A stretch of DNA of 64,000 bases from Sinohyriopsis cumingii (taxonomy: Eukaryota > Mollusca > Bivalvia > Unionida > Unionidae): positions 14,870,814 to 14,934,813 of the forward strand of contig CM068828.1 in assembly GCA_028554795.2 (NCBI GenBank). Direction: 5' to 3'. Below the pieces are notes generated by a model. It saw nothing but the letters and a program-made list of their open reading frames with translations, did no database searches and was not told where the DNA came from. A program made the position numbers and the translations under genes. Positions 57,174 to 64,000 of the stretch are shown piece after piece (the first letter of the stretch is position 1; each line of letters opens with the position of its first letter).

Positions 57174-58110
57174 GACCACGCGGGGGCAATTGAGTATCGT
57201 CAGGTATCACTTGTAGTTGCTCGCGTGTAAACCCCCGCTGTGGGGCAGTTGAATCCAGTCTATAGATCGGTGGTCTACCAGTTGATCGTGTTATCGTTGA
57301 TATGTTATGTGTGGTAACACTCCAAATAGGATCAGTAGCTCTTTTTTTACCGCCTTCAAGCTCTCCTGGTTCATACAGATATCTAACAGTGACATCGCCG
57401 AGAATCGGCTTGGAAACGCTATCTATTTTTGATCTTCCGGGTATATACTTTTTTTTAATCGCGTCGCTGGGCTCCATGTTGATTGCTCGGGTAATCTCGT
57501 TATTTAACGCTGCAATTACGCCTGGTAATCTTTTAACCCATTCACGAGATCGTTTTTCCTGGATGAATTCTTTCGCGTATTGATATCCAAATAACCGTTC
57601 AGCAAGAGTCCGATTGAATCGTTCAACAATTGCCTGATCACGATGTAGCGCAGTATGACCTCGTCGTATCGCGACGCTATGATGTTTCAGCGTTGATAAA
57701 ACAGCGCCGCGAAATTCACTACCAGGATCAACTTGTAATAGATTTGGCCAGCGCAGAGGACCCCTTCGGTAAATCCGCTCAAACGCATCGGCTACTTCAG
57801 TTGCTGACTTTGTTTTTAACGGCTCCGCTTGTTTGTATCGACTCGCAACATCAACTACAGTTAGCGCGTATTTGTAACCGTTGTCATGCGACAGAAATAG
57901 TATATCAGCTTGATGAACTTCATTGGGTACGGTAACATCAAAGTGCGAGAAGTTGATCTGTTTAGGCGGTGGTAGATAAATTTGCCATATAGCCTGTTTG
58001 GATAACCAGTTAGCCGCAGTGGCCTTTGTTACCTTTGCAGCGCTTGCGAGTTTACCAATTGCGGCCTTTCCTTTCCAGTATCCTCTCGGAGAATAATAGA
58101 TGGATTCCAT
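57166..58110 (-). CDS. Retroviral-type integrase of element B (B2)
   Basis: 314 codons from ATG 58,110, chosen for the adjoining promoter motif. DDE residues are in HQADILFL, LQVDPGSEF and AIVERFNRTL; no chromodomain. Intact, ~97 percent like B1 by eye. It overlaps the convergent polymerase-helicase gene at the stop codons. Confidence 0.9.
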   Translation of the reverse strand: MESIYYSPRGYWKGKAAIGKLASAAKVTKATAANWLSKQAIWQIYLPPPKQINFSHFDVTVPNEVHQADILFLSHDNGYKYALTVVDVASRYKQAEPLKTKSATEVADAFERIYRRGPLRWPNLLQVDPGSEFRGAVLSTLKHHSVAIRRGHTALHRDQAIVERFNRTLAERLFGYQYAKEFIQEKRSREWVKRLPGVIAALNNEITRAINMEPSDAIKKKYIPGRSKIDSVSKPILGDVTVRYLYEPGELEGGKKRATDPIWSVTTHNISTITRSTGRPPIYRLDSTAPQRGFTREQLQVIPDDTQLPPRGLN

Positions 58111-58142
58111 GTTGTTATTATAAACGCTAGCGTTTTCAATTA
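58111..58142 (-). promoter_or_regulatory. Element B promoter motif, integrase (B2)
   Basis: Minus strand: TAATTGAAAACGCTAGCGTT then TATAATAACAAC before ATG 58,110, identical in its core to B1. Confidence 0.65.
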
Positions 58143-58678
58143 CCAGCGCGAGAAGCTCCGCTTCCAATCATTAATTTACCTTTCATAGACGATTTTACCA
58201 ACCATGAAGCCAATTTTTCTTTGAATGATTTATCAGGAATAGCATTTAACGCGTGAATTAATTTTACATCCGCGATATGACGCTGTTGCAGATCGCTACT
58301 TTTGTAGTAAGCAACATCATGAGCATGACACGCCTTATCGATAGCGTTTATTGGATACTCACCGGGTTTGGGCTGATTTTGATCATCGAGTCTGATATCT
58401 AATCGTGTTCCGGGGCCACAGTAGCCATATCCTGGGAGGTGCTTTTCTCCTGGATACTTTGTCCACGGTGTTCCGGGGAGTTTATGATAACTTGGCTGCA
58501 ATATCACCTCCTCGCTTTTTTTTAAAACATCCCCGGGTCTAATAGAAATAAATCTAAATTTCTTTGTACCGCATTGTACACACTTACCAGTAAGTGCCGA
58601 TCTGTTATTTCTCGTTGTAACGGTTGTCATATCATTTGTGCCAGTACGCACTCTACACTTCACACAATATAGATCCAT
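58136..58678 (-). CDS. Zinc-ribbon plus PLA2-like protein (B2), full length
   Basis: 180 codons. Ribbon CVKC...CVQCG, then a linker PGDVLKKSEEVILQPSYHK that B1 lacks, then the calcium loop YCGPGT and catalytic helix ACHAHDVAYY. The PGDV...PSYHKLPG linker with LPGYGYCGPG is typical of parvovirus-like PLA2 domains that follow a ribbon in other DNA viruses. Intact. Confidence 0.82.
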   Translation of the reverse strand: MDLYCVKCRVRTGTNDMTTVTTRNNRSALTGKCVQCGTKKFRFISIRPGDVLKKSEEVILQPSYHKLPGTPWTKYPGEKHLPGYGYCGPGTRLDIRLDDQNQPKPGEYPINAIDKACHAHDVAYYKSSDLQQRHIADVKLIHALNAIPDKSFKEKLASWLVKSSMKGKLMIGSGASRAGN

Positions 58679-58683
58679 AATTT

Positions 58684-59360
58684 ATGTATAGAGATATGAA
58701 TATAATTGATTTTTCGGCGACTAAAACAAGAGAACCAGTTAAGCATGTTGCAGCGTTACCAAACTCGATCCGGATGATTATCATCGGACCATCTGGATCC
58801 GGCAAGACGCAATTGTTACTCAGTTTAATAATGAGATGGATGAAGTGGGATAAGTTGTATTTAATCGCCCCTAGCGTGGATGATCAACGATGCTACGAGG
58901 TGTTGAAAGATTTTAACGAGAATGCATCAGCGATCGCTGAAAAAAATGTTATTGAGTTTATTACAGATATCAATGATGCACCAGGTATTGATGATATTGA
59001 TGGCGACGTTAACAATCTAGTCGTGTACGATGATGTTATGTTAGACAATCAAAAAAAAACCCAGCTAGGATATTTTCCAGAGGCAGGCATAAAAACACCG
59101 ACGTGATATATGTCACTCAACGATACACTCAGATTCCAAAAGTAATCAGAGACAACCGTAATATTCTTGCTGTATTCAACGGCGTTGATAAACACACGCT
59201 ACGAAATATTTGGCAGACATGGTGCGGCGGTGACATGGACTTTAATGGTTTTCGAAACTTTTTTAGTCATGCTCAGTCGACCGCACATGGATTTGTAACG
59301 ATAAATTTACATGATCCTCGGACACGATATCGTATCGGACTTGACCAAATATTCGGTTAA
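58684..59360 (+). pseudogene. Packaging ATPase of element B (B2), homopolymer frameshift
   Basis: ATG 58,684, 5 bp from the divergent PLA2 start. Walker A GPSGSGKTQ and Walker B NLVVYDD are intact, then an A-run at ~59,050 (9 A, 3 C versus 6 A, 4 C in B1) shifts the frame; the remainder is open from 59,103. The lesion is distinct from the 2-bp loss in B1, a few bases away. Confidence 0.85.
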
Positions 59361-59393
59361 ATTGTAACTAATTTTCATTGTAAATAACTTCTT

Positions 59394-59602
59394 AGCAGCA
59401 GGGGGGGCAATGACATCGACGCGGTCGTCGCGCTTTTTTACCGGACGCTGACGACGCTGGGATCGGCGCGCAGAAAGTATTAATTAAACCAAATGACGAT
59501 TGGACGACCCCCGACGACGACGTCGTTTTTTTTTACCGGGCGCTGACGACACCGGATCCGCTGAGTGCAGAAAGTATTAATTAAACCAAATGACGATTGG
59601 AC
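59394..59602 (-). repeat. Right terminal inverted repeat of B2, outer ~35 bp missing
   Basis: It begins AGCAGCAGGGGGGG at the inner edge and matches the left repeat until GACGATTGGAC. Directly after that, A2 integrase sequence resumes (AAAGTGC, then TTTGGTTTTGCC). Confidence 0.82.
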
Positions 59603-60402
59603 ATTTCAAAAGTGCATTTGGTTTTGCCAATGCGCACCCAATCTCCTACGGCCAACTCTCCACTTTTCTTGGGGACAGCCCTCGTCGGGGACGTACCAAA
59701 CAGGCGCTCAAACACCAACACTTCGTTGTCGGGAGTCACGTCTTGCGGGGCACGTCCAATGCTTCGATGGTAAGATTGGTTGTACGCTTGCACCAGGTGT
59801 GGTAAGATGTCGATGTACTTCAGAGTGTGGTGATGCGTAAAATATTTCCACATGCGTTCTTTCAAAGTGCGTTGAAAACGTTCCACGATGCTGGCTTTGG
59901 TTTCGGGATTCTCGGTGGTAAAAAAATGAATGTCACGCTTCTTTAATTCTTTTTGGAAAGCTTGGTTCAGAAATTCGGTGCCTTTGTCCGTTTGCCATCG
60001 AAGAGGGTGACGACCGCTTTGTTTCAGCACTCGTTGCAGGGCTCGCACTAACTCGCTGCTCGATTTGGAAGTCAAGTGTACGACCCAGGCAAATTTGGAA
60101 AAGACGTCGATGACACAAAACAAATATTTGTAGCCACGATTGTAGCTGGCCAAATGAGAGACATCGGCTAAATCGGCTTGCCATTGATGATCGATGCCTT
60201 CCACTCGGGTGCGACTTCTGGCAAACTTGCGTCGAATGGGTTTGTGTAAAGTGTAGGTAGCTTGTTCTTGTAACCATCGTTGCACTTGAGGTAAACGGAG
60301 ACTTTTCAGTCGAGTTTTGGCAGCATGATACAATTTTTGAACTCCTGCGTAACCTGCAGGATGGGAGGGATCGTAGTAAATGCTGGCTAAGACTTTTTCC
60401 AT
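59603..60402 (-). pseudogene. Integrase N-terminal part (A2), cut by B2
   Basis: ATG 60,402 opens the N-terminal region that is frameshifted in A1 (VQKLYHAAKTRLKSL). The DDE core follows (WQADLADVSH, WQTDKGTEF, ASIVERFQRT) and coding runs to the B2 edge in the SH3-like region (VGDWVRIGKTK). Apart from the B2 insertion no lesion is visible. Confidence 0.85.
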
Positions 60403-60423
60403 TTTTTTGTGTTGGTTGGTGTG

Positions 60424-61050
60424 TTAATAAGGCACCCACTCTTGGAGGATGCTACTCTTTTTCTCTTGGGGTATTTTCTTGGATTGCAATGCTTTGCATG
60501 TGCGACCGGCAATAGGTGTTGAAGAGGAGGAGGATGTCTGAGCGGGGGATATCGGTTCTTGTTTCACTTCTGTCTTCACTTCTGTCTTCACTTTCTTTTT
60601 CTCTTGTGATGAAGAAGGGGTGGTCATCATCTTTTTAATCCATCCAATTCTGGAGGTAGGTGGTGTTGTTAACTTGCGTACTTTTTCTGGTGGAGTTTGA
60701 AACCCTTCTTCTTCTTCTTTTTCTTTTTCTGTCTTGGTCACTGGTACTGGTACTGGTGATGGTGCTGGACTTTTCATCAAGGTCTTAAAATCTTTCAGAG
60801 TGGGTAGAGCTGTTTCGTCTAAAGCTTTCTGGTGAAAGAGTTGCAGTCGTTGCAAGAGTTGACCGTACTTTTGCGATTTTTCTGTTTCGGACAAATCTTG
60901 GCGATCCATCAAGGACTGCAGTTCGTGTTGTAACTGGGACATCTCGCTCAAATGGGGATTGGGAGGTAAATGCGGGGTGTGTTGTTCTTGCCACCGATGG
61001 TATTCCATCCATCGTTTGTAAGGTACTAAAGCCAGTTTTCGTCCTTCCAT
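60424..61050 (-). CDS. KLALVPY-motif protein (A2)
   Basis: 208 codons from ATG 61,050 (MEGRKLALVPYKRW). The upstream ATG used in A1 is AAG here. The N-terminal 110 residues match A1; the tail is quite different and includes a KTEVKTEVKQEP repeat and a Ser/Pro stretch, ending SSILQEWVPY. The sharp boundary between a conserved head and a divergent tail suggests rapid change or recombination in the tail. Confidence 0.6.
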   Translation of the reverse strand: MEGRKLALVPYKRWMEYHRWQEQHTPHLPPNPHLSEMSQLQHELQSLMDRQDLSETEKSQKYGQLLQRLQLFHQKALDETALPTLKDFKTLMKSPAPSPVPVPVTKTEKEKEEEEGFQTPPEKVRKLTTPPTSRIGWIKKMMTTPSSSQEKKKVKTEVKTEVKQEPISPAQTSSSSSTPIAGRTCKALQSKKIPQEKKSSILQEWVPY

Positions 61051-61057
61051 GGGGTTG

Positions 61058-61483
61058 TCAGCGGTCGATTCTGAGATCTTGGAACTTCCGAGGCCTTTTT
61101 ATCTTGCTCCCACCAGTCCTCCCAACATGGTTCCCAAGACTCCTTTCAGTATGGGGCCTAACAAGAGAGGTAAAATACCTCCACGTTGCACTAACATCTT
61201 TTTTTGACGAATGGAAATTTTCTTTTGAACCATTTGACGAAGAACGTGACGATGTTTGCCTAAAAATTGTTTCTGGTGTTTGGACAAAGGGATCGTGCCT
61301 TTCAAAACGTTCAAACAACATTCGCACACGGTATCGATGACCTCTTTGGAGGTTGTTTGAATGAGTTTTTTTTCGTAGGGGTGGAGAAGCTTTGGACAGG
61401 ACAGATAACATGTCCCCATGTTTGGCTAAACGTGGTGGCAGTCCTTTCCTTTTCTTTCCTTGGGGTTTTCTGGAGGGTGACAT
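61058..61483 (-). pseudogene. Basic CECCLNVLKG protein (A2), frameshifted
   Basis: MSPSRKPQGKKRKG from ATG 61,483, then a shift near 61,375 (a T-run and small change before KKLIQ), with the core VCECCLNVLKG and GGILPLLLGPIL tail in the 61,419-61,099 frame. A1 has this gene intact. Confidence 0.65.
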
Positions 61484-61572
61484 CTTTGAGTCTTCAGGAG
61501 CACCAAAAAACACTGATACCCGACTTGGTCACAGGCCTTTTCTATACTGGAACGCGTCGCCACTGATTGTCT

Positions 61573-62427
61573 TTACGTCGTATTAGTTTGAGGACAGGCA
61601 TGACACAGTTCTTGCTTGGACAAATCCAGTAAACTTTGTAACATGCCCGATCTTTCTTGAACTTTGATTTTGGGAGAAGGTACTTTGTGAGCAGCAGCCA
61701 CTGCCACTAAATTGGAAGGTCCTGCCACTGGGGAAGTTCTTTTGGGGGTCATCAACGGAGAAGTTCTTGGTGTGATCAACGTCTCCAAGTACTCTTCAGT
61801 TCTGGGTGTCATTCACGGAGAAGTGGACAAACGTGAAGCTGCCGTAGACGCAGTCACCGCCGTGGCAGGTCGTGGTTTGCGAGTGTAAGGTTGCGTCCTG
61901 GCCGAAGTGCCTCTCTTGCGACTAGTTTTCTGTGGACTTTTCTTTTTCTGGGGGCTTCTTTTCTTTTTCCGGGGTGGTGGTGGTGTCTGGTCAGAGGAGG
62001 GTCCTGCCACTGGAGAAGTTCTCCTTGGGGACATGGTCTTTTTCTTCTTGGGGCTTCGTTGGACTTTTGTCTTGGGTATAACTTTGGGGGCATTAGGATC
62101 CCATCTTAAGAGTGAGCGAATGATGACCCCTCCTAGAGTACCGCTGCCTCCAGGTTTCAAAATGATTTGTTTTTTGGTTTGAGTGTCGATGCGGGGATCG
62201 GCCAGTTGGACCAAAGCGACTTTGTTTCGATCGAAAAAGCGTTTGGTTTGATGACGAATCTGAATGATTCCTTGGAGTAATTGACGTGCCGTCACCGTGA
62301 ACCATCGTAAGACTTCTTTGAGACTAGCTTCTAAGACACGAGCTCGTGTTTGTGGATCTTTTTCTCGACTGATGCCATACAAGGCACGAATCAATTTGAC
62401 GGGAAGATGCGACTGAAGGGACGTCAT
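61573..62427 (-). pseudogene. Paralogue of the basic protein (A2), nonsense and tail deletion
   Basis: From ATG 62,427 the frame is open for 204 codons through the ISREKDPQTRARVL, GIIQI and GGSGTLGGVIIRSLL regions and the SPQKKKSPQK basic tail, which is interrupted in A1. It stops at 61,813 by a TTG to TGA-type change before MTPRTEEYLET, and ~35 bp near 61,608 are missing relative to A1. Confidence 0.6.
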
Positions 62428-62482
62428 GTTCGCACTGAGAGTGAGACAGACGAAAAAGGGTCTGAGGTTTTTATAGATTTTT

Positions 62483-63226
62483 TTATGGGGAGCGAAATGA
62501 AGTCGAGGACGGAGACGTGTACAGGACAGGCCCTCCGTCTTGGCACCAGTGGTGAAACAAGTGGGTACGAAATCGCAAATCCTCGGGATTCGTAGGTTTC
62601 AAATCGACGAGTAAATAGGCGTGTGGAGTTTGAGTGGCATCGTCGTACGCATGAGTCAGCCAAGGCGTTCCTAACTGTTTGGCTAAGACTTGCACTTGCG
62701 ATTTATCTCGAGGGCTTTTAAACAAGACCACGTAATGCGCATTGAGACTGATGGTGCGTTGGGCTTTACTTTGTTGAAACAAATTTTGGGTGATGTAAAC
62801 GACACTGGCATTACGGTGATGCCCTTTGCGCGTGAACCACAGTTTAATTTCTTCTTCGTCTTCTCCTAACATGTCGTCGAAAATGACCAAATGGGTTAGA
62901 CGGGAGTCAGAGACGATGCCATCGTCTTCTTTAGGAATGCCTTCCACAAACACGACGGAATCGCCTTGACTTTCTCCCAAGAGGCTGTACGCCGATTGCC
63001 ACTCTTTGTAACACCACACGATTCGTTGAGGGGGTCGATCGATCAAATGATGTTTATGTTCGATCAAACGTTTGACGAATTCGGTTTTGCCTGAACCGCT
63101 AGGTCCAGCAATGAGCATGTTAAAGGGATGGCGACGATACAAAGCCTCCCAACTGGCACGATCTAAGTGATCGTCGATGACTTTGACAGTAGAGGAAGAG
63201 GGAGCAGAGACAGCAGAGGTAGCCAT
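62483..63226 (-). CDS. A32-like packaging ATPase (A2), intact Walker A
   Basis: 247 codons from ATG 63,226 (MATSAVSAP). Walker A GPSGSGKTE, Walker B LVIFDDM, sensor-like VYITQN; C-terminal TPHAYLLVDLKP. No lesion seen; a better copy than A1. Confidence 0.88.
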   Translation of the reverse strand: MATSAVSAPSSSTVKVIDDHLDRASWEALYRRHPFNMLIAGPSGSGKTEFVKRLIEHKHHLIDRPPQRIVWCYKEWQSAYSLLGESQGDSVVFVEGIPKEDDGIVSDSRLTHLVIFDDMLGEDEEEIKLWFTRKGHHRNASVVYITQNLFQQSKAQRTISLNAHYVVLFKSPRDKSQVQVLAKQLGTPWLTHAYDDATQTPHAYLLVDLKPTNPEDLRFRTHLFHHWCQDGGPVLYTSPSSTSFRSP

Positions 63227-63455
63227 GGTGTGAGAAATGTCACTTGTGACACGAAAAACAAACAAGACAAGAGTTTATATACTTTTTCAGAACACGTTTA
63301 TTGAATGTTTTTTTCAAACATGAATACGAAAGACAAAAATACATAAAAGCCAAAGGCTTAAGTACAAGAATAAAAGGCACATGATAACCATGAACGTGGA
63401 ATAAACACAAGTGTCTGTGCAACATGTTTTGGGTAAAGTTCTAACCAGTTCTATA

Positions 63456-63650
63456 CTAGGGTAAGGTCACACAAGTGTCCTCCCGAAAGGGTCTTTCAGG
63501 CCTGTCCACGACAGTCCTGTCCTGGGTGACGGGTTCTTCTGGCACCGTCACTAACACAGGTTGAAAAGTAACGTTTTTCCTTGAATAACTCTCGTGCATA
63601 CTGGGCCACCTCTTGTGTCCAAGCTTCAAAACCCTGGTCTCGGTGATGTC
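63456..63650 (-). pseudogene. Remnant of the NWGR/tail-anchor gene (A2)
   Basis: Only the ESYSRKNVTFQPVLVTVPEE to FREDTCVTLP stretch remains, then a stop where A1 continues to the hydrophobic tail. The 5' part and everything up to PolB (A1 8,400-10,620) is deleted; the scar at ~63,640-63,715 contains ATGGTAAGTTACTTCAATG also found at A1 ~9,945. Confidence 0.6.
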
Positions 63651-63723
63651 CAACATTTGACTCCTAACCAATCTGGTTTCTTCTTCGTCAACGACATGGT
63701 AAGTTACTTCAATGAACAATGAA

Positions 63724-64000
63724 CTATCGATCTTGCCTAGGGTTCCTTTTTATATACAGACCAATACCGACGTGACCGTACGGTAAGGTGAAGTGATTGG
63801 GAAGTCGCACTCGCTTCTGGTATACAATTTGATAGACTTTTTCCAAGGGTCGACTGACGATGTGGTGAGTGGGTAAACGTACAATCTTGTTCGGTTGATA
63901 GGTGGTCACTTTAAAGTTTCCATCCTCTCCCGATTGCAAGGCTTCTTTCAATACCCCAAAGTTGACCACTCGACTGGTACGATGATTCAGAGTCAGTCCT
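63724..64000 (-). CDS. Family B DNA polymerase, C-terminal end (A2), continues outside window
   Basis: The last ~90 codons match the end of the A1 polymerase (VVNFGVLKEALQSGED...HFTLPYGHVGIGLY), open to the window edge. The stop is at 63,724-63,726. No polymerase motif falls within this part. Confidence 0.8.
   Translation of the reverse strand, partial: GLTLNHRTSRVVNFGVLKEALQSGEDGNFKVTTYQPNKIVRLPTHHIVSRPLEKVYQIVYQKRVRLPNHFTLPYGHVGIGLYIKRNPRQDR

Larger units (their letters stand above)
44052..59602 (-). mobile_element. Element B copy 2 (B2), 15.5 kb, inserted in the A2 integrase
   Basis: Same gene order as B1 but reversed on the window. The left repeat is complete, starting AGCAGCAGG after A2 integrase sequence TAGGTAAGTA. 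The right repeat breaks off after GACGATTGGAC, about 35 bp short of the expected AGCAGC end, and the target duplication cannot be seen there. Many genes are broken by lesions different from B1, but penton, protease, integrase, PLA2 and fibre frames are open. Confidence 0.88.
37688..64000 (-). mobile_element. Element A copy 2 (A2), right end outside window
   Basis: Same orientation and gene order as A1: terminal repeat, short cassette genes, hexon, pVI-like, penton, membrane protein, integrase, KLALVPY protein, two paralogous basic proteins, ATPase and the start of PolB. Differences: B2 splits the integrase; the protease and most of the HPSQ gene are absent at the left; and the BIR/tandem-paralogue block between ATPase and PolB is deleted. 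The left terminus at 37,688 is fixed by comparison with A1. Confidence 0.88.

Noticed and set aside
1-64000. A1-B1 and A2-B2 as one segmental duplication
   Set aside because: B1 and B2 lie in different A genes and opposite orientations, and the A terminal flanks differ, so the copies are separate insertions.

Overview
The window is eukaryotic, most likely from an aquatic invertebrate (mollusc is a guess from the IAP-like gene and the element type, not shown by the sequence). It is almost wholly made of virus-derived mobile elements. Evidence for a eukaryotic host is TATA-type promoters, histone-type mRNA 3' ends, compound microsatellites, a MITE-like insertion, and dense Maverick/Polinton genes.

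Layout. 1-32,014: element A copy 1 (A1), an adintovirus-like Maverick/Polinton whose left end lies outside the window. It carries an adenain-like protease, hexon, penton, pVI-like protein, chromodomain integrase, packaging ATPase, BIR protein and PolB, mostly on the minus strand. Inside its PolB gene sits element B copy 1 (B1, 12,822-27,845), a complete 15-kb element of another lineage. B has 250-bp terminal repeats and its own integrase, packaging ATPase, double-jelly-roll capsid protein, penton-like protein, protease, coiled-coil fibre and zinc-ribbon/PLA2 protein, plus one long gene joining a PolB-like polymerase, a Pif1-like SF1 helicase and an HNH domain. 32,015-37,687: spacer with a microsatellite, a decayed B-like fibre region, a 1.1-kb MITE-like insertion and unassigned repeats. 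37,688-64,000: element A copy 2 (A2), same orientation as A1, left end present, right end outside the window. Its integrase gene is split by B copy 2 (B2, 44,052-59,602), inserted in the opposite orientation to B1.

All four elements look dead or dying: nearly every long gene carries a frameshift, nonsense change or deletion in at least one copy, and the lesions differ between copies. The B insertions are independent, because they lie in different A genes and in opposite orientation; this resembles provirophage-type nesting.

The most unusual feature is at the ends of element A. Short, fast-evolving genes there end in a perfect histone-mRNA stem-loop followed by an ACCCA-type cleavage context and a purine-rich downstream element, and one such signal lies inside each visible A terminal repeat. 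Three tandem cassettes at 38.2-40.3 kb also share an upstream box (GCGCGGACGTGA core on the plus strand) and a TATA-like site. This suggests S-phase-linked, non-polyadenylated transcription of accessory genes by a Maverick-class virus. A second accessory block (8.0-10.6 kb) in A1 holds three tandem paralogues, a BIR (IAP) gene and a membrane-anchored protein with a BH1-like NWGR motif.
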